A stretch of 64,000 nt of DNA from Candidatus Nitrotoga sp. CP45 (GCA_003402375.1 QFXJ01000011.1:17720-81719), one strand, 5' to 3'. Positions 28,173 through 35,877 are shown, numbered from the stretch's first letter. A program made the numbers and translations. The notes: generated by a model not told the origin, from the letters alone.

Positions 28173-28715
28173 ATGTCACGTTATCGCCGCGCAATGGCTG
28201 CAGGTTCAAGCTATTTCTATACGGCGGTCGCTTACCGGCGGCAGTCGATTCTATGTGATGAAGCGATTCGCAACGCATTGCGCGCCTCCATCGAAACGGT
28301 ACGTGTGGCGCGTCCTTTCGTCATCGATGCATGGGTGTTGTTGCCTGACCATTTACATGGCGTGTGGACATTACCTGACGGTGATGCCGATTTTTCCGCC
28401 CGTTGAGTGACGATCAAGCGAGCGGTTTCTTTGGCCTGCAGAGAAGATTATCGTCGTGCCGACTGGGTGACTGCATCAAAACTCAAACATCGCGAATCGA
28501 CTATCTGGCAACGGCGATTCTGGGAACACCAAATTCGTGATGAAAATGATTTTGCCCGCCATGTCGATTACATTCATTTCAACCCGGTTAAACACGGACA
28601 TGGTCAACGTGCGGTCGATTGGCCTCATTCGACATTTCACCGCTATGAGCGTGATGGGATATATGCGCATGACTGGGCTGTTGCGAGGGCCAGTGCGGTG
28701 CTGGGGTATGATTAG
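28173..28715 (+). pseudogene. RAYT copy D, full length with one nonsense codon
   Basis: REP-associated tyrosine transposase, 180 codons. It starts SRYRRAMAAGSSYFYTAVAY, with the HUH metal motif in LLPDHLHGVW and the catalytic-Tyr segment HVDYIHFNPVKHGHGQ, and ends VLGYD. The only lesion seen is TGA at 28404-28406, in place of the Trp codon TGG present in copy B. A GTG immediately after keeps the second half open to the normal stop. It is flanked by 56-bp inverted REP repeats, the organisation of a complete RAYT/REP unit. Sequencing error or readthrough would restore it. Confidence 0.88.
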
Positions 28716-28721
28716 CGCTGA

Positions 28722-28777
28722 CCGCGTGGGCACACCCTCCGGGTGCGAGAACCTCTACGAGGCAAAGACGTGCCCAC
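28722..28777. repeat. 56-bp REP-type repeat, right flank of RAYT copy D
   Basis: Runs from CCGCGTGGGCACACCC to ACGTGCCCAC; inverted relative to 28092-28147 and same orientation as 26885-26940. Confidence 0.9.
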
Positions 28778-28786
28778 CCAACTTGA

Positions 28787-28986
28787 CTCAAGAAACGGCC
28801 CTATTGGGGCAATCATTTCTGGGCGAAGGGCTACTGTGTTGACACGGTGGGACTGAACGGAGAGATGATACAAAAGTACGTACGGTTTCAAGAGAAGGAA
28901 GAGCAGCATCAGGAGCAATTGCAACTGGAACCTGGCAGAGCGCCTTCTCGGAAGGCGCGCTAGGTGTGCCCCCCTCTGGGGGGCAC
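28787..28986 (+). pseudogene. IS200/IS605-family TnpA, C-terminal fragment with right-end hairpin
   Basis: Fifty-eight in-frame codons (LKKRPYWGNHFWAKGYCVDT, then VGLNGEMIQKYVRFQEKEEQ) match the TnpA C-terminus, ending TAG 28961. A perfect hairpin GTGCCCCCC-TCT-GGGGGGCAC (28966-28986) follows at once, typical of an IS200/IS605 right end. The N-terminal part, including the HxH motif, is absent; the copy-D REP abuts it. It differs in sequence from the 17.8-kb remnant, so two independent insertions are implied. Confidence 0.85.
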
Positions 28987-29110
28987 TGGGCAATACCACG
29001 TTCTACGAACGTGTATGTTTACTTTTGCTATGTGATTAAAGATGCCAAATGTGCGTAGCTGAGTTATACAGTTTATTAGCTATTTATTGGAATCCGCACA
29101 CACGGCATTA

Positions 29111-29590
29111 TTAATCAGCGCGTGACACGCGATCATTGTCCACACGCACCCGATCACCCGTTTTTATATCACTAACGCTACTTTGAGTGACTGTGTGAGT
29201 AGTACCGTTACTTAATCGAACACGGACACGATACTTCTCTTGACTGCCGGCTTGTGATCGTTTTTCAATTTCACGACCAGCCATCGCACCTCCGACCACA
29301 CCAGCAACTGTGGCTGCTGTCTGACCTTTTCCGCTACCAACTTGATGCCCCAACAGACCACCCACCACTCCGCCAATTACGGCCCCAGTAATATTTTTAC
29401 CATCATCGGAAACTTGAATGGTCTCTATATCTTCAACCACGCCATAGCCAATAAAACTGGAAGATGATGATGAGGTGGATGGCCCTGGAGATGTATTGGT
29501 CGGCGCGGCAGGATTGCTACTGTTGGCACAGCCTCCCAATAACGTCGCAACTGCCATAGCACTTATTAAAATAATTTGTATTGATTTCAT
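29111..29590 (-). CDS. Glycine-zipper 2TM lipoprotein (SlyB/OsmB-like)
   Basis: A 159-residue envelope protein. The lipobox is LLGGC (Cys21), followed by a Ser/Pro-rich linker. A glycine-zipper domain has GAVIGGVVGGLLGHQVGSGKG, continuing TAATVAGVVGGAMAGREIEK, typical of outer-membrane 17-kDa/SlyB-type proteins. A C-terminal beta segment (YRVRVRLSNGTTHTVTQ) is similar to that in SlyB. First of a run of stress-type envelope genes on the minus strand. Likely structural, supporting envelope integrity. Confidence 0.85.
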   Translation of the reverse strand: MKSIQIILISAMAVATLLGGCANSSNPAAPTNTSPGPSTSSSSSSFIGYGVVEDIETIQVSDDGKNITGAVIGGVVGGLLGHQVGSGKGQTAATVAGVVGGAMAGREIEKRSQAGSQEKYRVRVRLSNGTTHTVTQSSVSDIKTGDRVRVDNDRVSRAD

Positions 29591-29726
29591 TTAGCGCCCC
29601 TAAGTAAGCCAGCCTAACCGCATTTTAAAAATTGAATTATAAAATTTCAGCAAAAACCAAATCATTCACTAAATCACAGTAAAATAGAGAGCGCGTCCGA
29701 CATATATCTACGACAAATTCACGCTA

Positions 29727-29924
29727 TTATTTTTTTTCGCCGTTAGCCGCGTCTTGAATTTTATCTCCTGTCTTTTCAATTTGCTCTCCGGTTTTTTGGA
29801 CTGCCTTGTCAACCTCCTTACCAGCACTCTCTGCAGGACCTTCATGTTTCTGGCAACCCAGTAGTGCCAACATTAAGGTACTTACTACTAACGCCGCAGT
29901 AGTGCGTTTTTTAAATTTCATCAT
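29727..29924 (-). CDS. Small lipoprotein, Lys/Glu-rich
   Basis: A 65-residue protein with a lipoprotein signal (LVVSTLMLALLGC, Cys24) followed by a short charged amphipathic tail (KEVDKAVQKTGEQIEKTGDK). This resembles small entericidin-like or YMGG-type stress lipoproteins, but I assign no family. GGGAG precedes the first of two consecutive ATGs. Monocistronic by spacing within the stress cluster. Confidence 0.75.
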   Translation of the reverse strand: MMKFKKRTTAALVVSTLMLALLGCQKHEGPAESAGKEVDKAVQKTGEQIEKTGDKIQDAANGEKK

Positions 29925-30017
29925 TTATATAAACTCCCTGAATAAATTGTATATCTGGTAAACGATGTATCTTCGCATTCAGTTAGTGATCAATGCATCG
30001 AATCGGTAATGTATGTT

Positions 30018-30233
30018 CTACTTACTGATTTTGTGACCGACAACTCCCCCAACTGCGGCACCGCCAACCGTTCCAACTGCGCTGCCTCCTGTAAGTACCG
30101 CACCGCCAACTGCACCTACCCCGGCACCGATAGCTGTATTTTTATCCTGTGTTGACATGCCGGAACATCCACCTAAACCAAGAAACATAGCTACGATTAA
30201 TGTGTTTACCGAAACTGTATGTTTCGTTTTCAT
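30018..30233 (-). CDS. Small glycine-zipper lipoprotein
   Basis: A 71-residue protein with a lipobox LGGC (Cys23) and a glycine-zipper made of AIGAGVGAVGGAVLTGGSAV and GTVGGAAVGGVVGHKISK. The GxxxG spacing predicts membrane-inserting helix pairs, as in OsmB and YMGG-type proteins. Has its own ribosome-binding site (AAAGGGA). Part of the 29-34 kb stress cluster; exact role unknown. Confidence 0.8.
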   Translation of the reverse strand: MKTKHTVSVNTLIVAMFLGLGGCSGMSTQDKNTAIGAGVGAVGGAVLTGGSAVGTVGGAAVGGVVGHKISK

Positions 30234-30288
30234 GTTAGTCCCTTTTTAGTTATATAAAATCAATCGTGGCCACCAACATTCAACATAC

Positions 30289-30711
30289 CTATTTTCCGTT
30301 CGAAGTCTTCATCTGCGTCTTCGCATCAGCTTTTGCAGCAATCATTGCAGCTTTAGCTTCTGCATGGCAAACCTCATTTGGTTTACCCGTTAAATCATCG
30401 CATTTTTCCTTGGCTATGTTGTAATCCGCTTTTGCCTTAGCGACGTGAGCCTTGTATTGGGATTTCTTGGATGGTTTATATTTGGCATCTAGTTCGGCCT
30501 CTGCAACTTCCTCCTTACCCTTGGCTTCAGCTTTGCATATATCTTTAGCATTATCGACTAGTGATTGGCATTTGGCTTTGTCTGATTTATATTCCAGCTC
30601 AATACGTTCCTTTTCAGATTTATATGCCTCTTTTGTCATGGATTCTTCTGCCATCGCGCTGAAGCTGATGGCGATGCCAATTGTTATCATGCTGATATTG
30701 AATTTGTTCAT
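30289..30711 (-). CDS. Periplasmic Lys/Ala-rich coiled-coil protein
   Basis: A 140-residue protein with a cleavable signal (SMITIGIAISFSAMA, cleavage before EES). The mature part is a charged helix rich in K, A and E with four cysteines in two CxxxA-type pairs (AKCQSLVDNAKDICKAEAKG; EKCDDLTGKPNEVCHAEAK). Similar proteins are widespread beside CsbD and BON genes in betaproteobacteria and are annotated as hypothetical. A ribosome-binding site (AGGAAAT) is present. Function unknown. Confidence 0.75.
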   Translation of the reverse strand: MNKFNISMITIGIAISFSAMAEESMTKEAYKSEKERIELEYKSDKAKCQSLVDNAKDICKAEAKGKEEVAEAELDAKYKPSKKSQYKAHVAKAKADYNIAKEKCDDLTGKPNEVCHAEAKAAMIAAKADAKTQMKTSNGK

Positions 30712-30785
30712 GGGATTTCCTTTAGTTTATTGAATGAAAGTTGAAATACATTTGCCTTTGAGGCGTAGCTCAAATCGCGGACGGT

Positions 30786-30986
30786 TTATTTCTGACTTTT
30801 TTCCCATTCTGAAATTTCCTCTTCCGCTTTTTCTTTAGTGACGCCATAAGCTTCTTGGATCTTGCCTGCTAGTTGATCACGTTTGCCCGCTATTACGTCA
30901 AGATGATCATCGGTAAGTTTCCCCCATTGCTCCTTAACATTGCCCTTTAATTGTTTCCAGTTACCTTCAACTTTATCCCAGTTCAT
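30786..30986 (-). CDS. CsbD family stress protein
   Basis: A 66-residue protein, full family length: MNWDKVEGNWKQLKGNVKEQ, then WGKLTDDHLDVIAGKRDQL and AGKIQEAYGVTKEKAEEEI. This is a textbook CsbD domain, a small hydrophilic general-stress protein (sigma-B dependent in Bacillus) of unknown biochemistry. AAGGAG precedes the ATG. Neighbouring genes encode other stress-type small proteins. Confidence 0.93.
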   Translation of the reverse strand: MNWDKVEGNWKQLKGNVKEQWGKLTDDHLDVIAGKRDQLAGKIQEAYGVTKEKAEEEISEWEKSQK

Positions 30987-31021
30987 CTTTATTCTCCTTT
31001 TTAAGATTAATTAATATAACT

Positions 31022-31597
31022 TTATTGTTTGATGCGTAACTCGTTAATAACATTATGCACACCCTCAGTTCTGCGTGCGACATCCATTGCATGGTCAATT
31101 TGAGTTTGATTGTTAACAAAACCGCTGAGCTGAACTTCGCCATTATTTGTTACCACTGCAATGTCGAGGCTCTTAATGTCGGGATCAGCAAGTAACGACG
31201 ACTTAACTTTTGAGGTGACTATGCTGTCATCAACTTTGACGCCCATGGTCGTTGCAGGATTACTTTTTAAGCTCACTTTATTGTCCACATTCTTAACACC
31301 TTCTACTGAACGCGTGATCATAATTGCATGATCAATTTGAGCTTGATTATCCACAAAGCCACTTAACAGAACATCTCCCTTATGCGTCTCAACTTTTAAA
31401 TCAAACCCCTTAATGTCCTGATCAGCCAACAACTTGGATTTCACTTTGGTGGTAATAATACTGTCGTCAATCTCTGTTCCCACTGTAGTGCCTGTGGCGG
31501 GCATACTTGCATTTTCTTGAGTTTTGTTGCAACCGGTGAATGACAAAACGCCTGTAACTGACACTGCCAGAACAAGCAACTTATAGTAAATATTCAT
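31022..31597 (-). CDS. OsmY-like lipoprotein with two BON domains
   Basis: A 191-residue protein with a lipobox (LSFTGC, Cys23) and two BON domains at about 45-110 and 122-190. Both have the pattern DDSIITTKVKSKLLAD..IKGFDLKV, then GDVLLSGFVDNQAQIDHA and the closing VEGVKNVDNKV. BON domains bind phospholipid. OsmY/DolP-type proteins protect the envelope under osmotic or other stress. Internal duplication is evident. The signal peptide and Cys imply outer-membrane anchoring. Confidence 0.9.
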   Translation of the reverse strand: MNIYYKLLVLAVSVTGVLSFTGCNKTQENASMPATGTTVGTEIDDSIITTKVKSKLLADQDIKGFDLKVETHKGDVLLSGFVDNQAQIDHAIMITRSVEGVKNVDNKVSLKSNPATTMGVKVDDSIVTSKVKSSLLADPDIKSLDIAVVTNNGEVQLSGFVNNQTQIDHAMDVARRTEGVHNVINELRIKQ

Positions 31598-31855
31598 GAT
31601 TCTTCTCCAATAAAATTTAACTTGAAACAGAATTTAAATTGATGGATGCCCAATTAACTTATGTTAATAAATTCTCATCGACTCTTAAAACATTAGAATA
31701 ATTTCCATCTTTTTTAAAACTGTTTAAAGCGCGACGAGGCAGTAATAAAATACATTAGGGTTTAAACATCAAATACTTTGAGAGGTGCTCGACTTTCCCC
31801 ACAAAATTTGTGTCGTTATAAACACCGGGCTATCCACCGTAAGAATTGTTGTAGA

Positions 31856-32170
31856 TCAATGACGGTTTAGCAGCAGCCCAATCACGACACCAATACCAGC
31901 AGATATACCGATAACACGCCAAGGGTTTTCATGAACATAATTGTCAGTGGCTCGAGCTGCTGTCTTGGTAGTTTCAATTGCATTTTCTTCGATTTGGCGT
32001 AGCCTCTCTTTTGCTGCCTTCAAATTTGATTCCATCTTAGCGCGTAAAGCATTAGCTTTATCACCACCTTCATCGACCACAGACTTCAACAATTGCTCGC
32101 CTTCGTTTACAACGGCATTAAAATCTTTGAGAAAATCATTTTTTATTGTTTGGCTTGAAAATTGGGTCAT
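31856..32170 (-). CDS. DUF883 family protein (ElaB/YqjD-like)
   Basis: A 104-residue protein: long amphipathic helix (FNAVVNEGEQLLKSVVDEGG, then AKERLRQIEENAIETTKTAA) and a C-terminal membrane helix with VIGISAGIGVVIGLLLNRH. YqjD/ElaB proteins are tail-anchored inner-membrane proteins associated with stationary-phase ribosomes in E. coli. ATG 32170 is preferred, since GGAG lies six bases before it; the upstream in-frame codon would add four residues. Confidence 0.9.
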   Translation of the reverse strand: MTQFSSQTIKNDFLKDFNAVVNEGEQLLKSVVDEGGDKANALRAKMESNLKAAKERLRQIEENAIETTKTAARATDNYVHENPWRVIGISAGIGVVIGLLLNRH

Positions 32171-32257
32171 GACATACTCCATTAATAATTAGAAACTAGA
32201 TGCTTAAATCCATTGCTCCAGCTGAATTCAGCAAAATACCTCGCGGTATAAACAAAA

Positions 32258-32422
32258 TTACTTGCGGCGCATCAGGCCCATGATTAGCGAGATGACAAAC
32301 AAGATAAGGAAAATAAAGAAAAGGATTTTGGCGATCTCGGCAGCGCCAGCCGCAATACCTGTAAAGCCCAGTAGCGCAGCAACGAGCGCGATGACTAAAA
32401 ATATAACGGTATAATTCAGCAT
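32258..32422 (-). CDS. DUF1328 family small membrane protein
   Basis: A 54-residue protein beginning [20 protein letters not shown] and ending LIMGLMRRK. Two hydrophobic helices are joined by [13 protein letters not shown], the signature of the DUF1328 (YtjA) family. Stop TAA at 32258-32260. Function unknown; commonly adjacent to BON and CsbD genes, as here. A purine-rich GAAAGGAAA sits just upstream of the ATG. Confidence 0.92.
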   Translation of the reverse strand: MLNYTVIFLVIALVAALLGFTGIAAGAAEIAKILFFIFLILFVISLIMGLMRRK

Positions 32423-32487
32423 ATTTTTTCCTTTCATTTACGGTCGGTCAATCGGACACGGTTATGCCTAAAGACCGACCTCCATCA

Positions 32488-32799
32488 TTACTTGAGCCGC
32501 ATATCATTCTTGACCGATTTCACGCCCGCAACGCTACGTGCAACTTCGGCCGCCTTATTGATATCAGGCAGAGAGTTGACAAAGCCGCTTAGTTGCACTA
32601 CACCCTTGAAGGTTTCGACGTTGATTTCGGCGGACTTCAGGGAAGGCTCATTGAAAATTGCTGCCTTGACCTTCGTGGTTAGAACGGTGTCGTCAATATA
32701 CTCTCCTGTCCCTGTCTCTTTTTGCGTAGATGCGCAACCCACTAAAAAAGAAAATAAGGCAATCAGGAAAAAAGTGGAAAAACGTTTAAATTGTGTCAT
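32488..32799 (-). CDS. BON domain lipoprotein
   Basis: A 103-residue protein with a lipoprotein signal (FFLIALFSFLVGC, Cys22) and one BON domain: YIDDTVLTTKVKAAIFNEPS, then VQLSGFVNSLPDINKAAEVA and GVKSVKNDMRLK. It is a single-domain relative of the two-BON protein at 31.0-31.6 kb. GGAGG precedes the ATG. Predicted envelope stress protein. Confidence 0.9.
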   Translation of the reverse strand: MTQFKRFSTFFLIALFSFLVGCASTQKETGTGEYIDDTVLTTKVKAAIFNEPSLKSAEINVETFKGVVQLSGFVNSLPDINKAAEVARSVAGVKSVKNDMRLK

Positions 32800-32962
32800 G
32801 GTAATACCTCCAGATAAATGATGAAGCTAAATTGCCTCTCGATGCTTGAACTAGAATAGAATCAAGAGGCTCGAGTTCGCAACCTTCGTTGCGTTGTAAA
32901 ACTGAAATTCAAATTTCGCTGTCCGTTGAGTGATCGCCGTAAGACGAAATCAGAGCAACGCG

Positions 32963-33121
32963 CTATATCTTGCCCATCAGCAACAGGATGATCAGGATCA
33001 CCAACACTAATCCAAGACCACCGCTGGGTCCATAACCCCAATTGCGGCTGTGAGGCCAGCTTGGGATTGCGCCAATCAGCAGCAAGACCAAAATGATCAG
33101 CAGAATTGTTCCTAATGACAT
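32963..33121 (-). CDS. DUF3309 family small membrane protein
   Basis: A 52-residue protein starting MSLGTILLIILVLLLIGAIP, then SWPHSRNWGYGPSGGLGLVL, and ending LLLMGKI. Two hydrophobic helices flank a WGYGPSGG turn, characteristic of DUF3309. The stop is TAG at 32963-32965. AGGAG lies upstream of the ATG. Function unknown; last minus-strand member of the stress cluster. Confidence 0.92.
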   Translation of the reverse strand: MSLGTILLIILVLLLIGAIPSWPHSRNWGYGPSGGLGLVLVILIILLLMGKI

Positions 33122-33676
33122 TTCATATCTCCTAATAATAAATCGTGGCAGCGTAACGCCTGAGGAAGGTATCGCAGCACGACAATGGCGCTTTCATCGG
33201 CACGTTGAAATAGTGAGAAATCTTGTTTCAACAGTTGCTTCTTCGAGACGCTCCTGTGTAAGGCTAAGTAACAACTACCATTAACTTCGGCAGTCATCGC
33301 AATGCCTATGGTTAGTAGTATTACGCTAATGATGACGGTCGTCTGTGCGTCATCGCACATAGAGCCAAATTTATGCTCGTCGTTGGCAAGAGCGCTTCTT
33401 CTGGCAGAATTACTTGATCTATTATTCTGTAAGTATTTTGGGTTTTTTAGTCTGAGGCCAAGTTATTCATGCCGATCTTGACTGTCGCACATGCCATATC
33501 AATGGTGCGTATAAAAGTAGTCGCTTATGTGCCATATCGCACAGACCCTATCCAAGATGCTTGGTTATTCTTGGCCTGAGGGTTTGCCAAATAATGTGGT
33601 CTTGGTAAAACTTTAAGAGTGGCATGACATCATGTCCGTTAAAGAATGTTTCACAAATTTATAAATGGAGTTACAC
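33122..33676. other. Intergenic region between DUF3309 and EF-hand genes
   Basis: About 555 bp between divergent genes. It contains short inverted segments (for example GACATCATGTC near 33628) but no recognised gene. Frames on both strands lack ribosome-binding sites and family resemblance. Promoters of both neighbours should lie here. Confidence 0.5.
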
Positions 33677-34060
33677 ATGAAAAAAACTTTTAGTTATCTC
33701 GCTATGACGTCCTGTTTTTTATTGGGCACCACTTTAGCCCACGCTGATACTGATTCATCTCATGGAAGAATGCATGGCAAAATGCAGGAAAAAATGTTCA
33801 AAGCCATGGACGAAAATTCAGATGGAATGGTCACTACGGACGAATTTAATGCTTTCCATGCAAAGAGATTTAAGGAGCTGGATGTCAATGGAAACGGCCA
33901 AATTACCCCGGATGAAATGAAGGCCGGACACAAGAAGAAGATGGATGGTAGTGGGCACAAGAAGATGGGCAATGCTTGGCACAAAAAGACGGATGATGCC
34001 GATGGCAAGAAAACAGATGATAGTGAAATGAATTCCGATAGTAGTAAGACGCATCCCTAA
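33677..34060 (+). CDS. Secreted EF-hand calcium-binding protein
   Basis: A 127-residue exported protein with a signal peptide (SYLAMTSCFLLGTTLAHA). Two EF-hand loops are DENSDGMVTTDEF and DVNGNGQITPDEM, both with acidic residues at positions 1, 3, 5 and 12. A Lys/His/Asp-rich C-terminal tail (GHKKMGNAWHKKTDD) could add metal binding. ATG 33677 follows GGAGTTACAC. A terminator hairpin follows the stop. Likely a periplasmic calcium buffer or sensor; the partner is unknown. Confidence 0.88.
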   Translation: MKKTFSYLAMTSCFLLGTTLAHADTDSSHGRMHGKMQEKMFKAMDENSDGMVTTDEFNAFHAKRFKELDVNGNGQITPDEMKAGHKKKMDGSGHKKMGNAWHKKTDDADGKKTDDSEMNSDSSKTHP

Positions 34061-34065
34061 AGCGA

Positions 34066-34103
34066 CACCGGCAACCCTAAGAACGAAACTAGGGTTGCCG
34101 GTG
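34066..34103 (+). terminator. Long hairpin after the EF-hand gene
   Basis: CACCGGCAACCCTA (34066-34079) and TAGGGTTGCCGGTG (34090-34103) form a perfect 14-bp stem with a 10-nt loop, five bases after the stop. Only TTT follows, so Rho-independent action is plausible rather than certain. Confidence 0.7.
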
Positions 34104-34667
34104 GTTTCAGTGATTCATGCTGTTGGTCTCCCCAGAATTTCGGTGCTAATAGATCAGGCAAGAAAATGGATGATAAAGACTAATAATTGAAGCCTCTTGC
34201 AAACTCTGTTATTCAACTTAAATTATGGTTCGAATTAAGATTTAAAAAATAGTATTACTTGATCGTTTGTGTGAATAGATGCCGTCATGTTGTAAAGGCG
34301 CGATTGGAAGCTGTCGCGTTCACTGTAAAGCATAAAAAATTGACTGAAACAGGTTGCGTCAATTGCAATCAGGTACAGTCAATTGACGAAATATTTTCAC
34401 ATAACATGTGTCATCAAGGTCAAAAAAGTTAATGTGTCTCCCGCTGCGTGAGCACGTGGGTAACGCATGTGTTCATTCATAGCCTGTGATGTTGGGCTTC
34501 ATTTCATTCAGCACTACCCCCGGGCTATTTCTTGCCAACGCCTTTCGGCCTGTGGGCGAATATCATATTCAGTCCGAACGGGTTATTTGTAATTGTTTTA
34601 ACGGAACGATCTACTAATAGTTTCATCCATCTCGTGCGTCATGCAAAGAAGCGCTGAATTCATTTGT
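34104..34667. other. Intergenic region with nested inverted repeats and a REP-like direct repeat
   Basis: No gene recognised. It contains CGTCAATTG (34357-34365) facing CAATTGACG (34380-34388), and an overlapping alternative pair TTGACTG/CAGTCAA. The 29-bp repeat at 34486-34514 recurs at 35878-35906. Confidence 0.6.
34486..34514. repeat. 29-bp direct repeat, left copy (REP-like)
   Basis: GTGATGTTGGGCTTCATTTC followed by ATTCAGCAC is identical at 35878-35906 in the same orientation. The two copies bracket the toxin-antitoxin pair and RAYT-E remnant. Confidence 0.9.
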
Positions 34668-35162
34668 TCATGACTTGCCGATATTTAATCTCAGCATCAG
34701 CGTCATCGGATGCAACTGCGACGACTGAAAACCGTAGTGTTCGTAGAACGCCTTGGCGCGGTCGTGAAGTGCATGCACCAGCAGAGCTCGGACACGGGCG
34801 TTCTGAGAAACCATTACAGCCCGGTTGACGGCGTCTTGCAGTAGGGATGCGCCAAGCTTAATACCCTGGGCGTGGTGGTCAACCGCGAGCCGGGCCAGAA
34901 CCATCACCGGAACGGGATCGGGCATGTTCCGACGCACAGAGCTGGTTGCCATCTGGTGCGAGACAGCCCCCGCAGCCATGGCATAGTAGCCGTAAACACG
35001 ACTATCCTGATCCGCCACTACAAACGTGCGGCTGGCTCCACTCACTTGGTTGACCATTGCGCGGCGCTTGAGCCACTCGTCGAGAACGCCCTCGCCGCAC
35101 TCAAATCGATCCAGAATATGGGTGATCGAGAGTGGCTGAGGTGCGTTGAGTTGCAAACTCAT
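34668..35162 (-). CDS. GNAT-family acetyltransferase toxin (TacT-like)
   Basis: A 164-residue Gcn5-related acetyltransferase of the kind paired with DUF1778 antitoxins, which acetylate aminoacyl-tRNA to block translation. Visible features: FECGEGVLDEWLKRRAMVNQ near the N-terminus, TFVVADQDSRVYGYYAMAAG, VPVMVLARLAVDHHAQGIKL with acetyl-CoA-binding residues, GASLLQDAVNRAV, and C-terminal AFYEHYGFQSSQLHPMTLML. ATG 35162 overlaps the antitoxin stop by 4 bp (ATGA), so the two are coupled. All family landmarks are intact. Confidence 0.9.
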   Translation of the reverse strand: MSLQLNAPQPLSITHILDRFECGEGVLDEWLKRRAMVNQVSGASRTFVVADQDSRVYGYYAMAAGAVSHQMATSSVRRNMPDPVPVMVLARLAVDHHAQGIKLGASLLQDAVNRAVMVSQNARVRALLVHALHDRAKAFYEHYGFQSSQLHPMTLMLRLNIGKS

Positions 35163-35431
35163 GCCTTGACTGCGGCCCAAGGAGCCCTCACGGCCATGAG
35201 GCGCTCAAGCCCTGGATTGGGGCTGGGCGGGGCGTCGAGCATTGCCGTGAATTGCTGGAACTTGTCGGTATTCAGGTTGAAAAAAACCTGGTCAAGTATT
35301 ACCGCCTGCGCGGCTGAGCAGGCAGCCTCGAGCATGAAATCCGAACGGTTCTTGCCTAGCAGAGTTGCAGCGTGGTCAATTAAATCTCGTTGCTCGGGCA
35401 ATGCCCGTAGGTTGATGGCGGCGTCGCGCAT
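35159..35431 (-). CDS. DUF1778 antitoxin (TacA-like, ribbon-helix-helix)
   Basis: A 90-residue antitoxin with an N-terminal RHH domain (INLRALPEQRDLIDHAATLL, then GKNRSDFMLEAACSAAQAVI) and a C-terminal toxin-neutralising tail (PSPNPGLERLMAVRAPWA). An AGGAG lies just before ATG 35431. First gene of a bicistron with the GNAT toxin. A 13-bp palindrome upstream is a likely autoregulatory operator. Confidence 0.9.
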   Translation of the reverse strand: MRDAAINLRALPEQRDLIDHAATLLGKNRSDFMLEAACSAAQAVILDQVFFNLNTDKFQQFTAMLDAPPSPNPGLERLMAVRAPWAAVKA

Positions 35432-35454
35432 GGAATTCTCCTCTTAATGCATAC

Positions 35455-35495
35455 ACAATAGATACACGAAGCATAGCTATCTGTGTATCTATTGT
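35455..35495. promoter_or_regulatory. Inverted repeat, candidate toxin-antitoxin operator
   Basis: ACAATAGATACAC (35455-35467) and GTGTATCTATTGT (35483-35495) are perfect 13-bp arms with a 15-bp spacer, 24 bp upstream of the antitoxin start. RHH antitoxins normally bind such palindromes over their own promoter. Confidence 0.75.
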
Positions 35496-35510
35496 CAATA
35501 CGTTGATTGC

Positions 35511-35868
35511 CATCATCCCGAATTTGATGTTCCCAATACCGCCGCTGCCAGATGCCGCGCTCACGTTTGGCTTGGCGGCTGGCACGAATATGTCCGTTTT
35601 TTGCCAGCCTCTGCGAGAAACCGGCTTTGATGAGCGACCAGCACAGCGGATAGTCGACATCGTCCGGTGGTCGCCATATCGCATGTAGATGTTCGGGTAA
35701 TACCACCATCGCCAGAATAGCCAACGGATGCGCGCCTTTCTCTGTTTTTATGATGGCATTCAAATCATCAATATGTCGCACCAATACATCGGTGCGCCGT
35801 TTGGATGGATTTACAGTGAGAAAGTTTGCCTCCCGCTGCACCGGCACGTCGGGAACGCAGGTGGTCAT
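35511..35868 (-). pseudogene. RAYT copy E (different subfamily), truncated at both ends
   Basis: A REP-associated tyrosine transposase distinct from copies A-D. Recognisable core: VLVRHIDDLNAIIKTEKGAH, then AMVVLPEHLHAIWRPPDD with the HxH motif (EHLH), SLIKAGFSQRLAKNG and KRERGIWQRRYWEHQIRDD. The N-terminal RRAGAAGG-type motif is present only in another frame (frameshift near 35830-35845). The catalytic-Tyr region is missing: similarity stops after IRDD at about 35511, where the toxin-antitoxin promoter begins. Nonfunctional. Confidence 0.82.
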
Positions 35869-35877
35869 CCGTAGCTC

